Source: Dyadobacter sp. LHD-138
GTDB lineage: Bacteria; Bacteroidota; Bacteroidia; Cytophagales; Spirosomataceae
Direction of reading: 5' to 3'
Assembly (NCBI RefSeq): GCF_030929615.1
Contig: NZ_JAVFVU010000012.1
Coordinates: 62,001 to 126,000, forward strand
Length of the DNA stretch: 64,000 bases
Shown in pieces: positions 27,235 through 36,000 of this stretch. The translations under genes and the position numbers were made by a program. The notes beneath the pieces are model-generated. The model saw nothing but the letters and a program-made list of their open reading frames with translations, did no database searches and had not been told where the DNA came from. Each line of letters begins with the position of its first letter. Position 1 is the stretch's first letter.

Positions 27235-27353
27235 TTTACCACAAAGGGCACAAAGCTTTACACAAAGGGGTAAAGTTTTTTACATTGCGGCAATTTCATT
27301 GCAACCTTCGTGTATTTACCGCGCGGCCTCCGCTTCGTGCTCTTTGTGGTAAA
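27235..27353. repeat. Inverted repeat with CACAAAG/CTTTGTG motifs between susC and susD
   Basis: TTTACCACAAAG (27235-27246) is the exact reverse complement of CTTTGTGGTAAA (27342-27353), and further ACAAAG copies lie inside. Such ACCACAAAG-type sequences occur as dispersed intergenic repeats in Bacteroidota. Here the element lies within the susC-susD operon and could fold in the transcript and set the SusC:SusD ratio. Confidence 0.65.
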
Positions 27354-27376
27354 CAGTTTTACCGGAAATCGGATCA

Positions 27377-30300
27377 TTAAAATCCGATTGACAGGTTAAA
27401 ACCGTAAGAACTGGTTGTTGGCAATTGAAGTGATTCCAAACCCTGCCCCGAATTGCCTGTGTTGAAGGCGGTTTCAGGATCAATATTGGAAGCTTTTCTT
27501 TGCAGGAATGCCAGGTTACGTCCATAAACCGAAAGCACTACATTTTGCAAACTGTATTTACCAACCCAGCTCTGAGGAAACGCATAACTCAGTTTCACCT
27601 CTCTCAGCTTGATAAATGAAGCATCCAAAACACTCGCTTCGTTAATCCCGGCACTATTACTGTAAACACCTTTGTAATATCTCTCTGCTGAAACAATAGT
27701 CGCATTCGGTTTGCCGTCAGCAGTAACACCTTTTGCAATGATCCCGTCTTCGTAAACCACTTCGCCGCCGGGTGCAGAACCACTCGTATTCACCTGAACC
27801 GCTGCCGCTGATTTGTTATTTCCAGGATAGTAATAGGTTAAACCACCATGTGCCGCGTCACGCCCCTGCAATGTTTCCGCCAAAACACCCGTATATTTCC
27901 CCGTTGCATTGGTTGCCGAGTAGATAGACCCACCTTGTTTTGTATCGATCAAAACGCTCAGATTAAATCCTTTGAAAGAAAACGAATTGGTAACCCCACC
28001 GATCCATTTGGGAGTGTAATGACCTAAAACTTTCAGATTGGCATCACGAACCGGTAAGCCATTGGCGCCGATCACAATGTTTCCACTGGCATCTTTGGTG
28101 TAGGCGGTTCCAAAAATGGCACCATAACCCAGGCCTTTACTGGCATACACCGTAGCCGATCCGTTTGATCCCAGTTTGTAGTCATTCAGGAATCCTTCGT
28201 CATCCAGAGAAACTACCTTGCTTACGTTTTTTGAGAAATTGATACCGATATCCCATTTAAAGCCAGAAGCAGTTGCAACGGGTTTTACGTTTAACATCGC
28301 TTCAAATCCACGGTTATTGATGTGGCCTGCATTCAGCAATTTCTGTTTGTAACCCGTTGTAGGACTTACGTCAGCTTTCAGGATCTGGTTATAACTGTCA
28401 GTATTGTAGTAACTGAAATCCAGTCTGGCTTTATTTCTGAACAAGGCCAGATCCAAACCAACCTCCGTTGAACGGGTGATTTCAGGTTTCAGGTTGGCGT
28501 TTAAAAGTACATCCGAAACGGTCAGCAAAGGACTGCTGCCAAAAGGCTGGTTGAACGGATATGTATTGACCAACTGATAAGGATCCGTGTCCTTTCCAAC
28601 CTCAGCCCATCCACCGCGGATTTTAGCAAAAGTCAGGATGTTGCTTTTGATGTTAAATGCATCTGTAAGTACCAAACTGGCGTTAACCGAGGGATAGAAA
28701 TAAGAGTTATTTCCCGAAGGAAGCGTCGACGACCAGTCGTTTCTGGCTGTCAGGTTCAGGAATGCATAGTTTCTGAAACCGATCTGGGCTGAAGAAAATC
28801 CACTATATACTTTTTGCTTGCGCAACACATTGTAAGAAATCAACGCATCACGTGAGTTATTCAACGTGTACAGATTGCTTACTGCCAGCTTAGGAGCCTG
28901 CTGATAATTTTGTTCGTTGAAATTGCTGCGAAAACTTCCTCCTACCAACCAGTCCACTTCAAAATCTGCGCCAATCGCTTTGTGTAAATTGAAATTAAAA
29001 TCGGTATTGTTCTCATTTACGGCATAACCATCTTCAGTATACGATCCGAAAGGGGTACCATTTGTTCCGTAGGCTACTTTGAATTTACGCCTGTCGGTAT
29101 AGTAATCATTACCGGTCCGAACGGTGGCAGTCAGCCAGTCTGTAATTTTATAATTCAGGTTTACGTTGCCAAAAAACCTGTCGCGGCGCTGCTCAACCGT
29201 GTTTTCGTATTGAAGCAAATATGGGTTACTATAATAACTGTGGTTCCAGTTGTAATCAAATCCGCCTTTGTTGTAGTCTTTCAGCAGCTCGGTATCCACC
29301 TGACGGCCAAACCATAAGAATTGAAGCATTACACTGCTTCCGCGTCCGGATGTTCCCGGTAAGTTGTCTGAGCCCGTGCGTACAAAATTAGCGCTGGTTG
29401 ATAAAGTCAGTTTGTCATTGATGCGGTAGGTTGTGTTTACACCAAACGAGTTTTTAGAAATATCTGTATTCGGAATAACCCCGGTTTGCTTGCTGTTATT
29501 GAATGAAAAACGATAATCCAGTTTTTCATTTGACCCCGAAACCGAGACACCCGTTGTTCTTGTATGTCCGGTTTCGAAGAAGTTCTTTACGTTATCCGGA
29601 TGTGCCACGAAAGGTACCGCCTCACCGTTTGAGAAAAATTGCGGGATCAAACGTCCGTCCATTTTAGGCCCCCAGCTTTCATCCGTCGCGTCGTTTATGC
29701 CGCCGCCTTTTCCATCTTTGTAAGAAAATTGTCCGCCGGTTCCCTGTCCGAAAACATTCTGGTATTTTGGTAAAACAAGCAATTTATCCAGGGTGTAACC
29801 GATGTTCAAAGTTACGCCCAGTCCTTTTTGAACCGAAGATTTCCCCGATTTCGTTTTGATCAGAATAACGCCATTTGACGCACGGGAACCATATAATGCC
29901 GCTGCATTGGGCCCTTTCAAAACACTGATCGATTCAATGTTGTCCGGGTTGATATCGGCTATTGCGTTTGCAAAGTCGCGGGAGCCGTTGGCACCTGCAC
30001 CCAGTTGTGAGTTATCCACCGGAATACCATCGACCACGAACAAAGGCTGGTTATTACCCGCGATGGACGTTTCCCCACGGATCACGATGCGGGACGACCC
30101 CATACCACCCTGACTATTGGTGATATTCACACCGGCTATTTTCCCTGCCAGCGCATTCACGAGATTTCCTTCGCGCGCCTCCGCCAAATCCTTTGTTTTC
30201 AACTCCTGCACAGCATAACCAAGTGACTTTTTCTCCTTCGCTATACCGAGTGCCGTCACGACAACTTCCTGTAAAACTGTGTCATCATTTGCCAGTATTA

Positions 30301-30580
30301 CGTCCAGTTTTCCGTTGGCTGGTACGGTTAACTCGGTCGTTTTTAAGCCGATAAAAGAGAAAATAAGAACGGATCCCGGAGTTGCTTCGATGCTGTAATT
30401 GCCTTCCGCCGTTGTGGTTGTGCCACGGGAAGTTCCCTTAAGCAATATGGACACGCCTGGCAAAGCCTCCTTATCCGTTTGCGAAACAACCTTTCCAGTG
30501 ACCGTGATGTCCTGACTAAACGCCAGATTTACTTGCCCGGTAAAAAGAACCAGGAGTAAATAAATTAGATTTTTTTTCAT
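27377..30580 (-). CDS. SusC/RagA-family TonB-linked outer-membrane transporter
   Basis: A 1067-residue SusC-like protein. The start at 30580 is chosen because the signal peptide (MKKNLIYLLLVLFTGQVNLA, ending FSQ) begins there; 13 codons further upstream are open. It has the carboxypeptidase-like domain (LPGVSILLKGTSRGTTTTAEG), TonB-box region (LQEVVVTALGI), the SusC plug blocks VRG-like IVIRGETSIAG and PLFVVDGIPVDNS, and ESISVLKGPNAAALYGSRASNGVI. The barrel ends in an aromatic residue (LSIGF). Together with the downstream SusD it imports a nutrient through the outer membrane. Its promoter is clearly visible upstream. Confidence 0.95.
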   Translation of the reverse strand: MKKNLIYLLLVLFTGQVNLAFSQDITVTGKVVSQTDKEALPGVSILLKGTSRGTTTTAEGNYSIEATPGSVLIFSFIGLKTTELTVPANGKLDVILANDDTVLQEVVVTALGIAKEKKSLGYAVQELKTKDLAEAREGNLVNALAGKIAGVNITNSQGGMGSSRIVIRGETSIAGNNQPLFVVDGIPVDNSQLGAGANGSRDFANAIADINPDNIESISVLKGPNAAALYGSRASNGVILIKTKSGKSSVQKGLGVTLNIGYTLDKLLVLPKYQNVFGQGTGGQFSYKDGKGGGINDATDESWGPKMDGRLIPQFFSNGEAVPFVAHPDNVKNFFETGHTRTTGVSVSGSNEKLDYRFSFNNSKQTGVIPNTDISKNSFGVNTTYRINDKLTLSTSANFVRTGSDNLPGTSGRGSSVMLQFLWFGRQVDTELLKDYNKGGFDYNWNHSYYSNPYLLQYENTVEQRRDRFFGNVNLNYKITDWLTATVRTGNDYYTDRRKFKVAYGTNGTPFGSYTEDGYAVNENNTDFNFNLHKAIGADFEVDWLVGGSFRSNFNEQNYQQAPKLAVSNLYTLNNSRDALISYNVLRKQKVYSGFSSAQIGFRNYAFLNLTARNDWSSTLPSGNNSYFYPSVNASLVLTDAFNIKSNILTFAKIRGGWAEVGKDTDPYQLVNTYPFNQPFGSSPLLTVSDVLLNANLKPEITRSTEVGLDLALFRNKARLDFSYYNTDSYNQILKADVSPTTGYKQKLLNAGHINNRGFEAMLNVKPVATASGFKWDIGINFSKNVSKVVSLDDEGFLNDYKLGSNGSATVYASKGLGYGAIFGTAYTKDASGNIVIGANGLPVRDANLKVLGHYTPKWIGGVTNSFSFKGFNLSVLIDTKQGGSIYSATNATGKYTGVLAETLQGRDAAHGGLTYYYPGNNKSAAAVQVNTSGSAPGGEVVYEDGIIAKGVTADGKPNATIVSAERYYKGVYSNSAGINEASVLDASFIKLREVKLSYAFPQSWVGKYSLQNVVLSVYGRNLAFLQRKASNIDPETAFNTGNSGQGLESLQLPTTSSYGFNLSIGF

Positions 30581-30654
30581 AATTAAAACTGGGTATTCAT
30601 TGCGGTAAATTATTTTCAAAATTATTATCCTATTAAATTTATAGATTTAATATA

Positions 30655-30684
30655 CAAATATAAACGCACAAGATTTCTTTCCAA
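30655..30684 (-). promoter_or_regulatory. Promoter of the susC/susD operon
   Basis: On the minus strand TTG (30682-30684) and -7 TATATTTG (30655-30662) are separated by 19 bp, a match to the Bacteroidota consensus. The predicted leader before the susC ATG is about 70 nt. Confidence 0.75.
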
Positions 30685-30766
30685 AACATTTGGCATTACT
30701 GTGCGTGAACGGTTGTATTTAAATAGCGTCGTGAATCGTATGTAAAACCCCTGTCCGTTAAGAAAT

Positions 30767-31945
30767 TCAGGCAAACGATTCCTTCAAAATCCCTGCCCCT
30801 GAAAGGGTTACATCGGACTGGTAAATTCTTAGGATTGTGCTTACCATCTGATCAACCTCTTCGCTCGTGTTAAATTTGCTGAAAGAAAAACGAACATTTT
30901 CTTTGTCAGCCTCATGCTCAATCGCCCTGATTACGTGAGAGCCGCCGTTGCCCAGATTGGAACAGGCACTCCCGCCGGACACCGCTATCCCCAACTGATC
31001 AAGGCTGTTGACCAAGCTCCCCGATTTCAAACAGGGAAAGGAAACGTTAGCAATAGCGCCAAGACTTTTAACCTCAGATCTGCTTTCGCCATTAAAACCG
31101 ATATTTTCAATACCGCTGTTTTCAAGTTGTGCAATCAGGCGTTGTTTCAGCGCGGATGTTTTTTCCTGGACTGCATCAAAATCGCGGTAAGCAATCTCCA
31201 GTGCTTTGGCCAAACCAGCAATGCCAATCACATTTTCCGTTCCTCCCCTTTGTCCGCCCTCCTGGCCGCCACCCAAAATCCGTGGTTTTAGCTTATGCCT
31301 TTTGTTGATGTAAATAAATCCGACTCCTTTCGGACCATGAAATTTATGTGCCGATCCCACCAGAAAATCAACCGGATATTCACTCAGATTGAGCTGTACT
31401 TTACCGATGGTCTGCGTAGTATCCGTATGAAATGCTGCGTTGTATTTCTTCGCCAGTTTACTAATCGCCTGTATATCCGTAAGATTCCCGATTTCATTGT
31501 TGCCGTGCATCAAACTTATCAGTGATTGTGGGTTGGCATCTAACAATCTTTCCAGATGTTCCAGATCTACATTTCCCTTTTTATCCAGCTTCACATAACT
31601 TATTTCGATATCGCCTTCTCTTTCATGTCTCAAAAGCGGTTCCAAAACGGCTTTGTGTTCAATCCGGCTTGTGATCGCGTGCGTCAAACCATACTCCCTG
31701 ATTGACTCGGAAAGTGCCAGATTATTTGCTTCCGTAGCGCCTGATACGAAGAAAATCTCCTCCGGCGTCACACTTAATAACCTTGCAACCGTCTGACGCG
31801 CGGCATCAATCACTTCGCGCACTTTGCGCCCGGCCCAATGGCTTGACGAAGGATTGCCAAAGTTTGTTGTCAGGTAAGGCAAAATGGCTTCAATAACCTC
31901 TGGATCAATGGCCGTCGTGGCCGCGCTATCACAATAAATTTCCAT
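30767..31945 (-). CDS. Cysteine desulfurase (NifS/IscS type)
   Basis: A 392-residue PLP enzyme that releases sulfur from cysteine for Fe-S clusters or tRNA thiolation. The true start is MEIYCDSAATT at 31945; the frame is open 30 codons upstream but that part is not family-like. Landmarks are ATEANNLAL, the PLP lysine in VGSAHKFHGPKGVGF, and the persulfide Cys in SGGSACSNLG. No iscU, sufE or thiI is next to it, so its sulfur acceptor is elsewhere. The gene follows the TlpA-like gene by 44 bp and may share its transcript. Confidence 0.94.
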   Translation of the reverse strand: MEIYCDSAATTAIDPEVIEAILPYLTTNFGNPSSSHWAGRKVREVIDAARQTVARLLSVTPEEIFFVSGATEANNLALSESIREYGLTHAITSRIEHKAVLEPLLRHEREGDIEISYVKLDKKGNVDLEHLERLLDANPQSLISLMHGNNEIGNLTDIQAISKLAKKYNAAFHTDTTQTIGKVQLNLSEYPVDFLVGSAHKFHGPKGVGFIYINKRHKLKPRILGGGQEGGQRGGTENVIGIAGLAKALEIAYRDFDAVQEKTSALKQRLIAQLENSGIENIGFNGESRSEVKSLGAIANVSFPCLKSGSLVNSLDQLGIAVSGGSACSNLGNGGSHVIRAIEHEADKENVRFSFSKFNTSEEVDQMVSTILRIYQSDVTLSGAGILKESFA

Positions 31946-31989
31946 TTTTAAGTTTTTAGTTTGAAGATTTCCAACTTGAATATTTTTAA

Positions 31990-33246
31990 TTAAGGCAGTG
32001 GATCGGCGATCAGTTTGGCAAGATCCGTATTCCATTTTTTCACGTAATCATCGTAAAACTGCCCCGTTCCTTTTCCGGAAAATCCGGTATGGATTTCTTT
32101 TACTTTGCCATCACGTCCTACGATAATCGTCGTCGGAAAGGCAAGAAATTCTTTCAATGCTACCAATTTTTGAGCTACCACATCTTTATCAGCCTTTCCT
32201 GCAAAAAGCAGATCATACTGAATGTCGTAGCGGTTTTTCAATTTTGTCAAAGTCTTTTTCGCAAACTCGTAGTCGTCCTTTGCCTCGAAAGCCAAACCGA
32301 TGGCTTCTACACCCAAATGTTTGTTTTCCTTATACCAGGGCGCCATAAACTGAACCTGATCAATACAATTCGGACACCAGGTTCCCAATAGCTCAATGAT
32401 CACGACCTTGCCTTTGTATTTTTCATCACTTAACGAAACCTGTTTGCCGTTGAGATCGGGAAAAGTGAAATCCAATTTGTCATAACCGGGTTTCAGAAAC
32501 GTAAGTGCATAAGCATCCGCAAGCGCGGCATTCTCATCTTTCGTCCCGGAGAATCTGATCGGATTGGCACCGGCGCCAATAGCACCCTCAATTGATTTTC
32601 CATCGATAATCTTTCCTTTTACATAAGAAGGCCCAGATCCTGTAAAACCGGAAAGTACAAATTCATCTCCCTGCACATCCCCTTGAAGTTCACGGCTGTC
32701 GCCTGTGACAGACAGGATAATTCCGTTTAATTTATTTCCCTTTTGTTCAAAAACAGCCACACGATCCGCAGCTAGCTTGTCGGATTTTATTTTAATAAGC
32801 CATTTTCCAGTAATGTCTGCCGCAGGTTTGATTTCTTTTCCAGGTTCAATAAAACGATACGACTGGTCCGGCTTTGCCGTGAACGGAATCACTCTGCCTG
32901 CACCCGGCACAAGACTCTTATGTGCCCCCGTCAGACTTCCGTCATTTTCAATCTTTGCAAACAAACCTGCTTCAAATGTATTGAGCGTTACCAGCAAGGA
33001 ATCCGCTGTGATATATTTCGCATTGAAATCATCCCGGCGATCGCCATTAACAGCGGTTAGCACCAACGCATCCCCTGTCTTCTTTTTAACTTCGAAATTG
33101 AAAGGAATATCCAATTCACCGACTTTAAAAACACCACGCCAGTTTCCTTCTTTAACCGGTTTGTTCTTGGCAAATGTATTTCCGGTAATTCCGGTTACGA
33201 GAATCGATGCCGATAACAGCGCAAACAATAAACGATTGATTTTCAT
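31990..33246 (-). CDS. TlpA-like thioredoxin-domain protein, exported
   Basis: A 418-residue exported protein. A signal peptide (MKINRLLFALLSASILVTGI, ending TFAK) directs it across the inner membrane. The N-terminal two-thirds (about 30-260) is a beta-rich region typical of Bacteroidota redoxin proteins, and the C-terminal 160 residues are a TlpA/ResA-like thioredoxin with the redox pair CPNC in LLGTWCPNCIDQV and the cis-Pro region LAFPTTIIVGRDG. It probably reduces or isomerises disulfides in the periplasm. It lies directly upstream of the cysteine desulfurase. Confidence 0.92.
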   Translation of the reverse strand: MKINRLLFALLSASILVTGITGNTFAKNKPVKEGNWRGVFKVGELDIPFNFEVKKKTGDALVLTAVNGDRRDDFNAKYITADSLLVTLNTFEAGLFAKIENDGSLTGAHKSLVPGAGRVIPFTAKPDQSYRFIEPGKEIKPAADITGKWLIKIKSDKLAADRVAVFEQKGNKLNGIILSVTGDSRELQGDVQGDEFVLSGFTGSGPSYVKGKIIDGKSIEGAIGAGANPIRFSGTKDENAALADAYALTFLKPGYDKLDFTFPDLNGKQVSLSDEKYKGKVVIIELLGTWCPNCIDQVQFMAPWYKENKHLGVEAIGLAFEAKDDYEFAKKTLTKLKNRYDIQYDLLFAGKADKDVVAQKLVALKEFLAFPTTIIVGRDGKVKEIHTGFSGKGTGQFYDDYVKKWNTDLAKLIADPLP

Positions 33247-33741
33247 ATATATAAAATTTCAGTTTAAATAATAGTATATATTCTCTACCATCTAACTAGA
33301 TATATAGACAAATAATTCCAGTTGAATGATTCTTTTTCCGGGACAACATCAATAAAATCCTATAACAGGATGTACTCGGCAATAACTTTTTGTTCAGTGG
33401 ATTCTAAAGATTTATCATTAGAATTAGGTTGGGGCACCTTATGAGTCATAGGTTGCCAGAAGATCATTGAGCCTAACCTCTCCCTTCGTTCTTTATAAAT
33501 CTACTATTTCGATAGGCAAAGCTGTGAATTAAAAATTTCCTGTGCAAGGATTTTCTTAATTTTTTTAAGAGTAAGAAATCAGGGCGAAAAACGGGGCGAA
33601 AAGAATATTTCGCCCCCGACGTGTTAGTAAAGAATAATTGTAAATGTTTTATTACGTCACCACCTAATACATCTAGAGGAACCTAATATTTTGATATAAT
33701 ATTTGGTCATGCCAGATGCCTTGGGTGGTAGAAAAAATAAT
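33247..33741. other. Intergenic region with a short hairpin, no gene seen
   Basis: This 495-bp region lies between the TlpA-like gene and the epimerase gene, both on the minus strand. The only structure I see is a GC-rich hairpin (GGGGCGAAA 33593-33601, TTTCGCCCC 33608-33616) with a 6-nt loop and no T-run. I find no ORF with protein character on either strand. Confidence 0.45.
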
Positions 33742-34587
33742 CTATAAGTTTAAAGACCTGAGGAATTTCAATCCGTCGATGGCTATGGACTCACTGGATG
33801 ACTCCACTTTTCGCCAGATCGAGGCTGCTTTCGCGATCACTTTGACATCGGGTGTAAAAGATTCAATCACAATGTCGCCCTGGTAATCGATCTTGTCCAA
33901 TGCCACAAAAATTCTTTCCCAGTTAATCTGATCCCCGCCTGGTGTACCGCGGTCGCTGCCCGAAGCATGCAGCAAAGCCAGTTTTTTACCGGCTTTCAAA
34001 ATTGCCAGCGCAGGGTCTTTCTCTTCAAGATTCATATGAAAAGAGTCAAGATGCACATAGAGCGCGTCGCTGTCAACATCCTTGATAAGACTTAATGCCT
34101 GGTCACATGTATTGATAAAATCGGTTTCGTAGCGGTTCAGCGGCTCAATAGCCAGTTTTACATTTTGTTTTTCAGCATCCGCACAAAGTGATTTTAAATG
34201 TTTCACCACAGTCAGCCATTGTTTATGATGCTCCTCTGCCGTCACAAATTCAGCCCTTCCGACTGCCGAATAAATCGGTCCGGCAACGAGGGAACTGCCC
34301 AAAACCGGCGCGATATCAATCAGTGATTTGATATAATCCATCGACACAATTTGTTCTTTTCGATTCCCGCGAAGGTCACGCCCGGGCCCTGTTGCGGCAC
34401 ATACCGAACGGCATTCCAGCCCGTTGTCGTCCAGCGCTTTCCGTACGAGGGCGGGGTTAATATCAGCAGGTTCCTCAACGGCTATTTCTACAAAATCAAA
34501 ACCCCATTCTTTAAACTTAGGAAAAAATTTAACGCTCTCGTTTGTAAATGGAGAGGAAAACAAATAGGTATTGATACCGAATTTCAT
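33742..34587 (-). CDS. Sugar phosphate isomerase/epimerase, D-tagatose/psicose 3-epimerase type
   Basis: A 281-residue TIM-barrel enzyme of the AP-endonuclease-2-like fold. The expected metal ligands are visible in order: Glu in IEPLNRYETDFINT, Asp in YVHLDSFHMN, His in LLHASGSDRGTPG and Glu in IVIESFTP. This pattern matches ketose 3-epimerases that interconvert sugars such as D-fructose/D-psicose or L-ribulose types. It is the last gene of a carbohydrate locus with an FG-GAP protein 48 bp upstream and a RhaT-type symporter further upstream, so it probably processes an imported monosaccharide. The exact sugar is not readable from sequence. Confidence 0.88.
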   Translation of the reverse strand: MKFGINTYLFSSPFTNESVKFFPKFKEWGFDFVEIAVEEPADINPALVRKALDDNGLECRSVCAATGPGRDLRGNRKEQIVSMDYIKSLIDIAPVLGSSLVAGPIYSAVGRAEFVTAEEHHKQWLTVVKHLKSLCADAEKQNVKLAIEPLNRYETDFINTCDQALSLIKDVDSDALYVHLDSFHMNLEEKDPALAILKAGKKLALLHASGSDRGTPGGDQINWERIFVALDKIDYQGDIVIESFTPDVKVIAKAASIWRKVESSSESIAIDGLKFLRSLNL

Positions 34588-34635
34588 GAAAATGGGATTG
34601 AACGTGTGTATTGGGAAATGATGGCGGAATAACGA

Positions 34636-35829
34636 TTATTTCCTGTGATTTTCAAAAAAGTGAACACCCTTTTTATTGCCTGTAACGATATCAGTGAGCC
34701 CGTCTTTGTTCATGTCTTCAATCTCGACATGTAGGCCCGCACCCGCTTCGGTATCTATCCGATGAGGAATCCAGGTCGGATTTTTTCCAGGTTTCAATTC
34801 ATACCAGTAGACCAGCGACGCATCCTGTGCGCCCGGATCACCTCCATTATGTGCATACCAGCGTTTTCCAGTAACAAGATCGGGAACACCGTCTCCGTTA
34901 ACATCCTTAAAACCAAGTCCGTGGGATTGAGAAAAATCCCTGCTTATTTCGTGCTCCGTCCAGGTGGTATTACCCTGCGCATCCTTGCCCTGCTCGTGCC
35001 ACCAAATCCCATAGTTATGTGCGGATGAACTTAATACATCATTAAGCCCGTCTTTGTTGACATCGTACACATACATTTGCGCGCAATCCTGACTCAAATT
35101 CGCTGCGTGAAACTTCCAGTTTTTTGTCTTCGGATGATCAGTACCTTCCCACCAACCATTTTTTACAATAACATCCGGTTTTCCGTCACCGTTGATATCC
35201 CCATAACCCAAGCCGTGGGTGTACATGTGGGTTGCAATTTCCGGATCGCTGCTGATGATATTCTTTTCCCACTCAAAATCACCCTTTTTCCGCGGCTGAC
35301 TTAGCCAGATCACCTGCTTGTTTTCCGGGTCATTTGCCAGCAAATCAAGTCTGCCATCACCATCGATATCTACAAAAAGCGGAGATTCGTTGCCAATAGA
35401 CGGATAGATCTGGCGCGCAGTCCAATGCCCTGATTTGTTTTTAGGGTTTTCATACCAAACGGCGGGCTTGGCAGCAATGTCAATACGGATCAGGTCAACC
35501 CAGCCATCCTGATTTACGTCAACGCTGAAATTGAGGAATGAATCACTGTATCCATCTTTCCATGAAAAAACCTTAGGTGGCATGATTTCATGTTTCGTCC
35601 AATTTGGCGCTTCAAACCAATAGGCTCCGGAAAGGATGTCCTTTTTCCCATCCTTATTCACATCGCCAATAGCAGCACCTTCAGCAATAAAATCGGAGGT
35701 AATGGTGTGTTTTTCAAAAACAGTTGTCTTTCCCTTTTTCTGGGCATAGGAAGCCAGCGTGCCCAACATCAGTACCTGCGTCAAACAAAATACTTTTATG
35801 AAGTCTCTCTTTTTCACTTTCATAACCAT
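34636..35829 (-). CDS. Secreted FG-GAP/VCBS repeat protein
   Basis: A 397-residue exported protein. A signal-like N-terminus (MKVKKRDFIKVFCLTQVLML, ending ASYAQ) is followed by a beta-propeller of FG-GAP/VCBS repeats with calcium-binding loops such as DVNKDGKKD, DVNQDGWVD, DIDGDGRLD, DINGDGKPD, DVNGDGVPD and DMNKDGLTD. No T9SS sorting domain is present. Proteins of this family near sugar-metabolism genes in Bacteroidota are thought to bind or process carbohydrates, but no activity is shown. ATGs at 35829 and 35823 are both usable. It is upstream of and close to the epimerase, so they are probably co-transcribed. Confidence 0.88.
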   Translation of the reverse strand: MVMKVKKRDFIKVFCLTQVLMLGTLASYAQKKGKTTVFEKHTITSDFIAEGAAIGDVNKDGKKDILSGAYWFEAPNWTKHEIMPPKVFSWKDGYSDSFLNFSVDVNQDGWVDLIRIDIAAKPAVWYENPKNKSGHWTARQIYPSIGNESPLFVDIDGDGRLDLLANDPENKQVIWLSQPRKKGDFEWEKNIISSDPEIATHMYTHGLGYGDINGDGKPDVIVKNGWWEGTDHPKTKNWKFHAANLSQDCAQMYVYDVNKDGLNDVLSSSAHNYGIWWHEQGKDAQGNTTWTEHEISRDFSQSHGLGFKDVNGDGVPDLVTGKRWYAHNGGDPGAQDASLVYWYELKPGKNPTWIPHRIDTEAGAGLHVEIEDMNKDGLTDIVTGNKKGVHFFENHRK

Positions 35830-35866
35830 GTATATTTTCCGGGATAATATTTTACAAGCGCAGTTT

Positions 35867-35964
35867 TAAGTAGCTGTTGGCAATATGCGACTAGCTCAAT
35901 AACCAAGTGATTAATAGCTTATTATAAAATCAATAATATAAACTATATCTTTCTCTACTACTTA
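35867..35964 (+). repeat. MITE-like intergenic repeat, copy C (98 bp)
   Basis: This is the third copy of the element at 14619-14723, with TAAGTAG at one end and CTACTTA at the other, shortened by about 7 bp in the first third. It is more diverged than copies A and B but keeps the blocks TAAGTAGCTGTTGGCAA and CAATAATATAAACTA. It lies between two genes of the carbohydrate locus, 37 bp upstream of the FG-GAP gene start. Confidence 0.8.
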
Positions 35965-36000
35965 CTAAAATGATGACTTTCTGTAAATCAAGATTTTGAA

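Noticed and set aside
32705-33271. 188-codon plus-strand frame opposite the TlpA-like gene
   Set aside because: It lies antisense over an intact exported protein with a clear thioredoxin motif.
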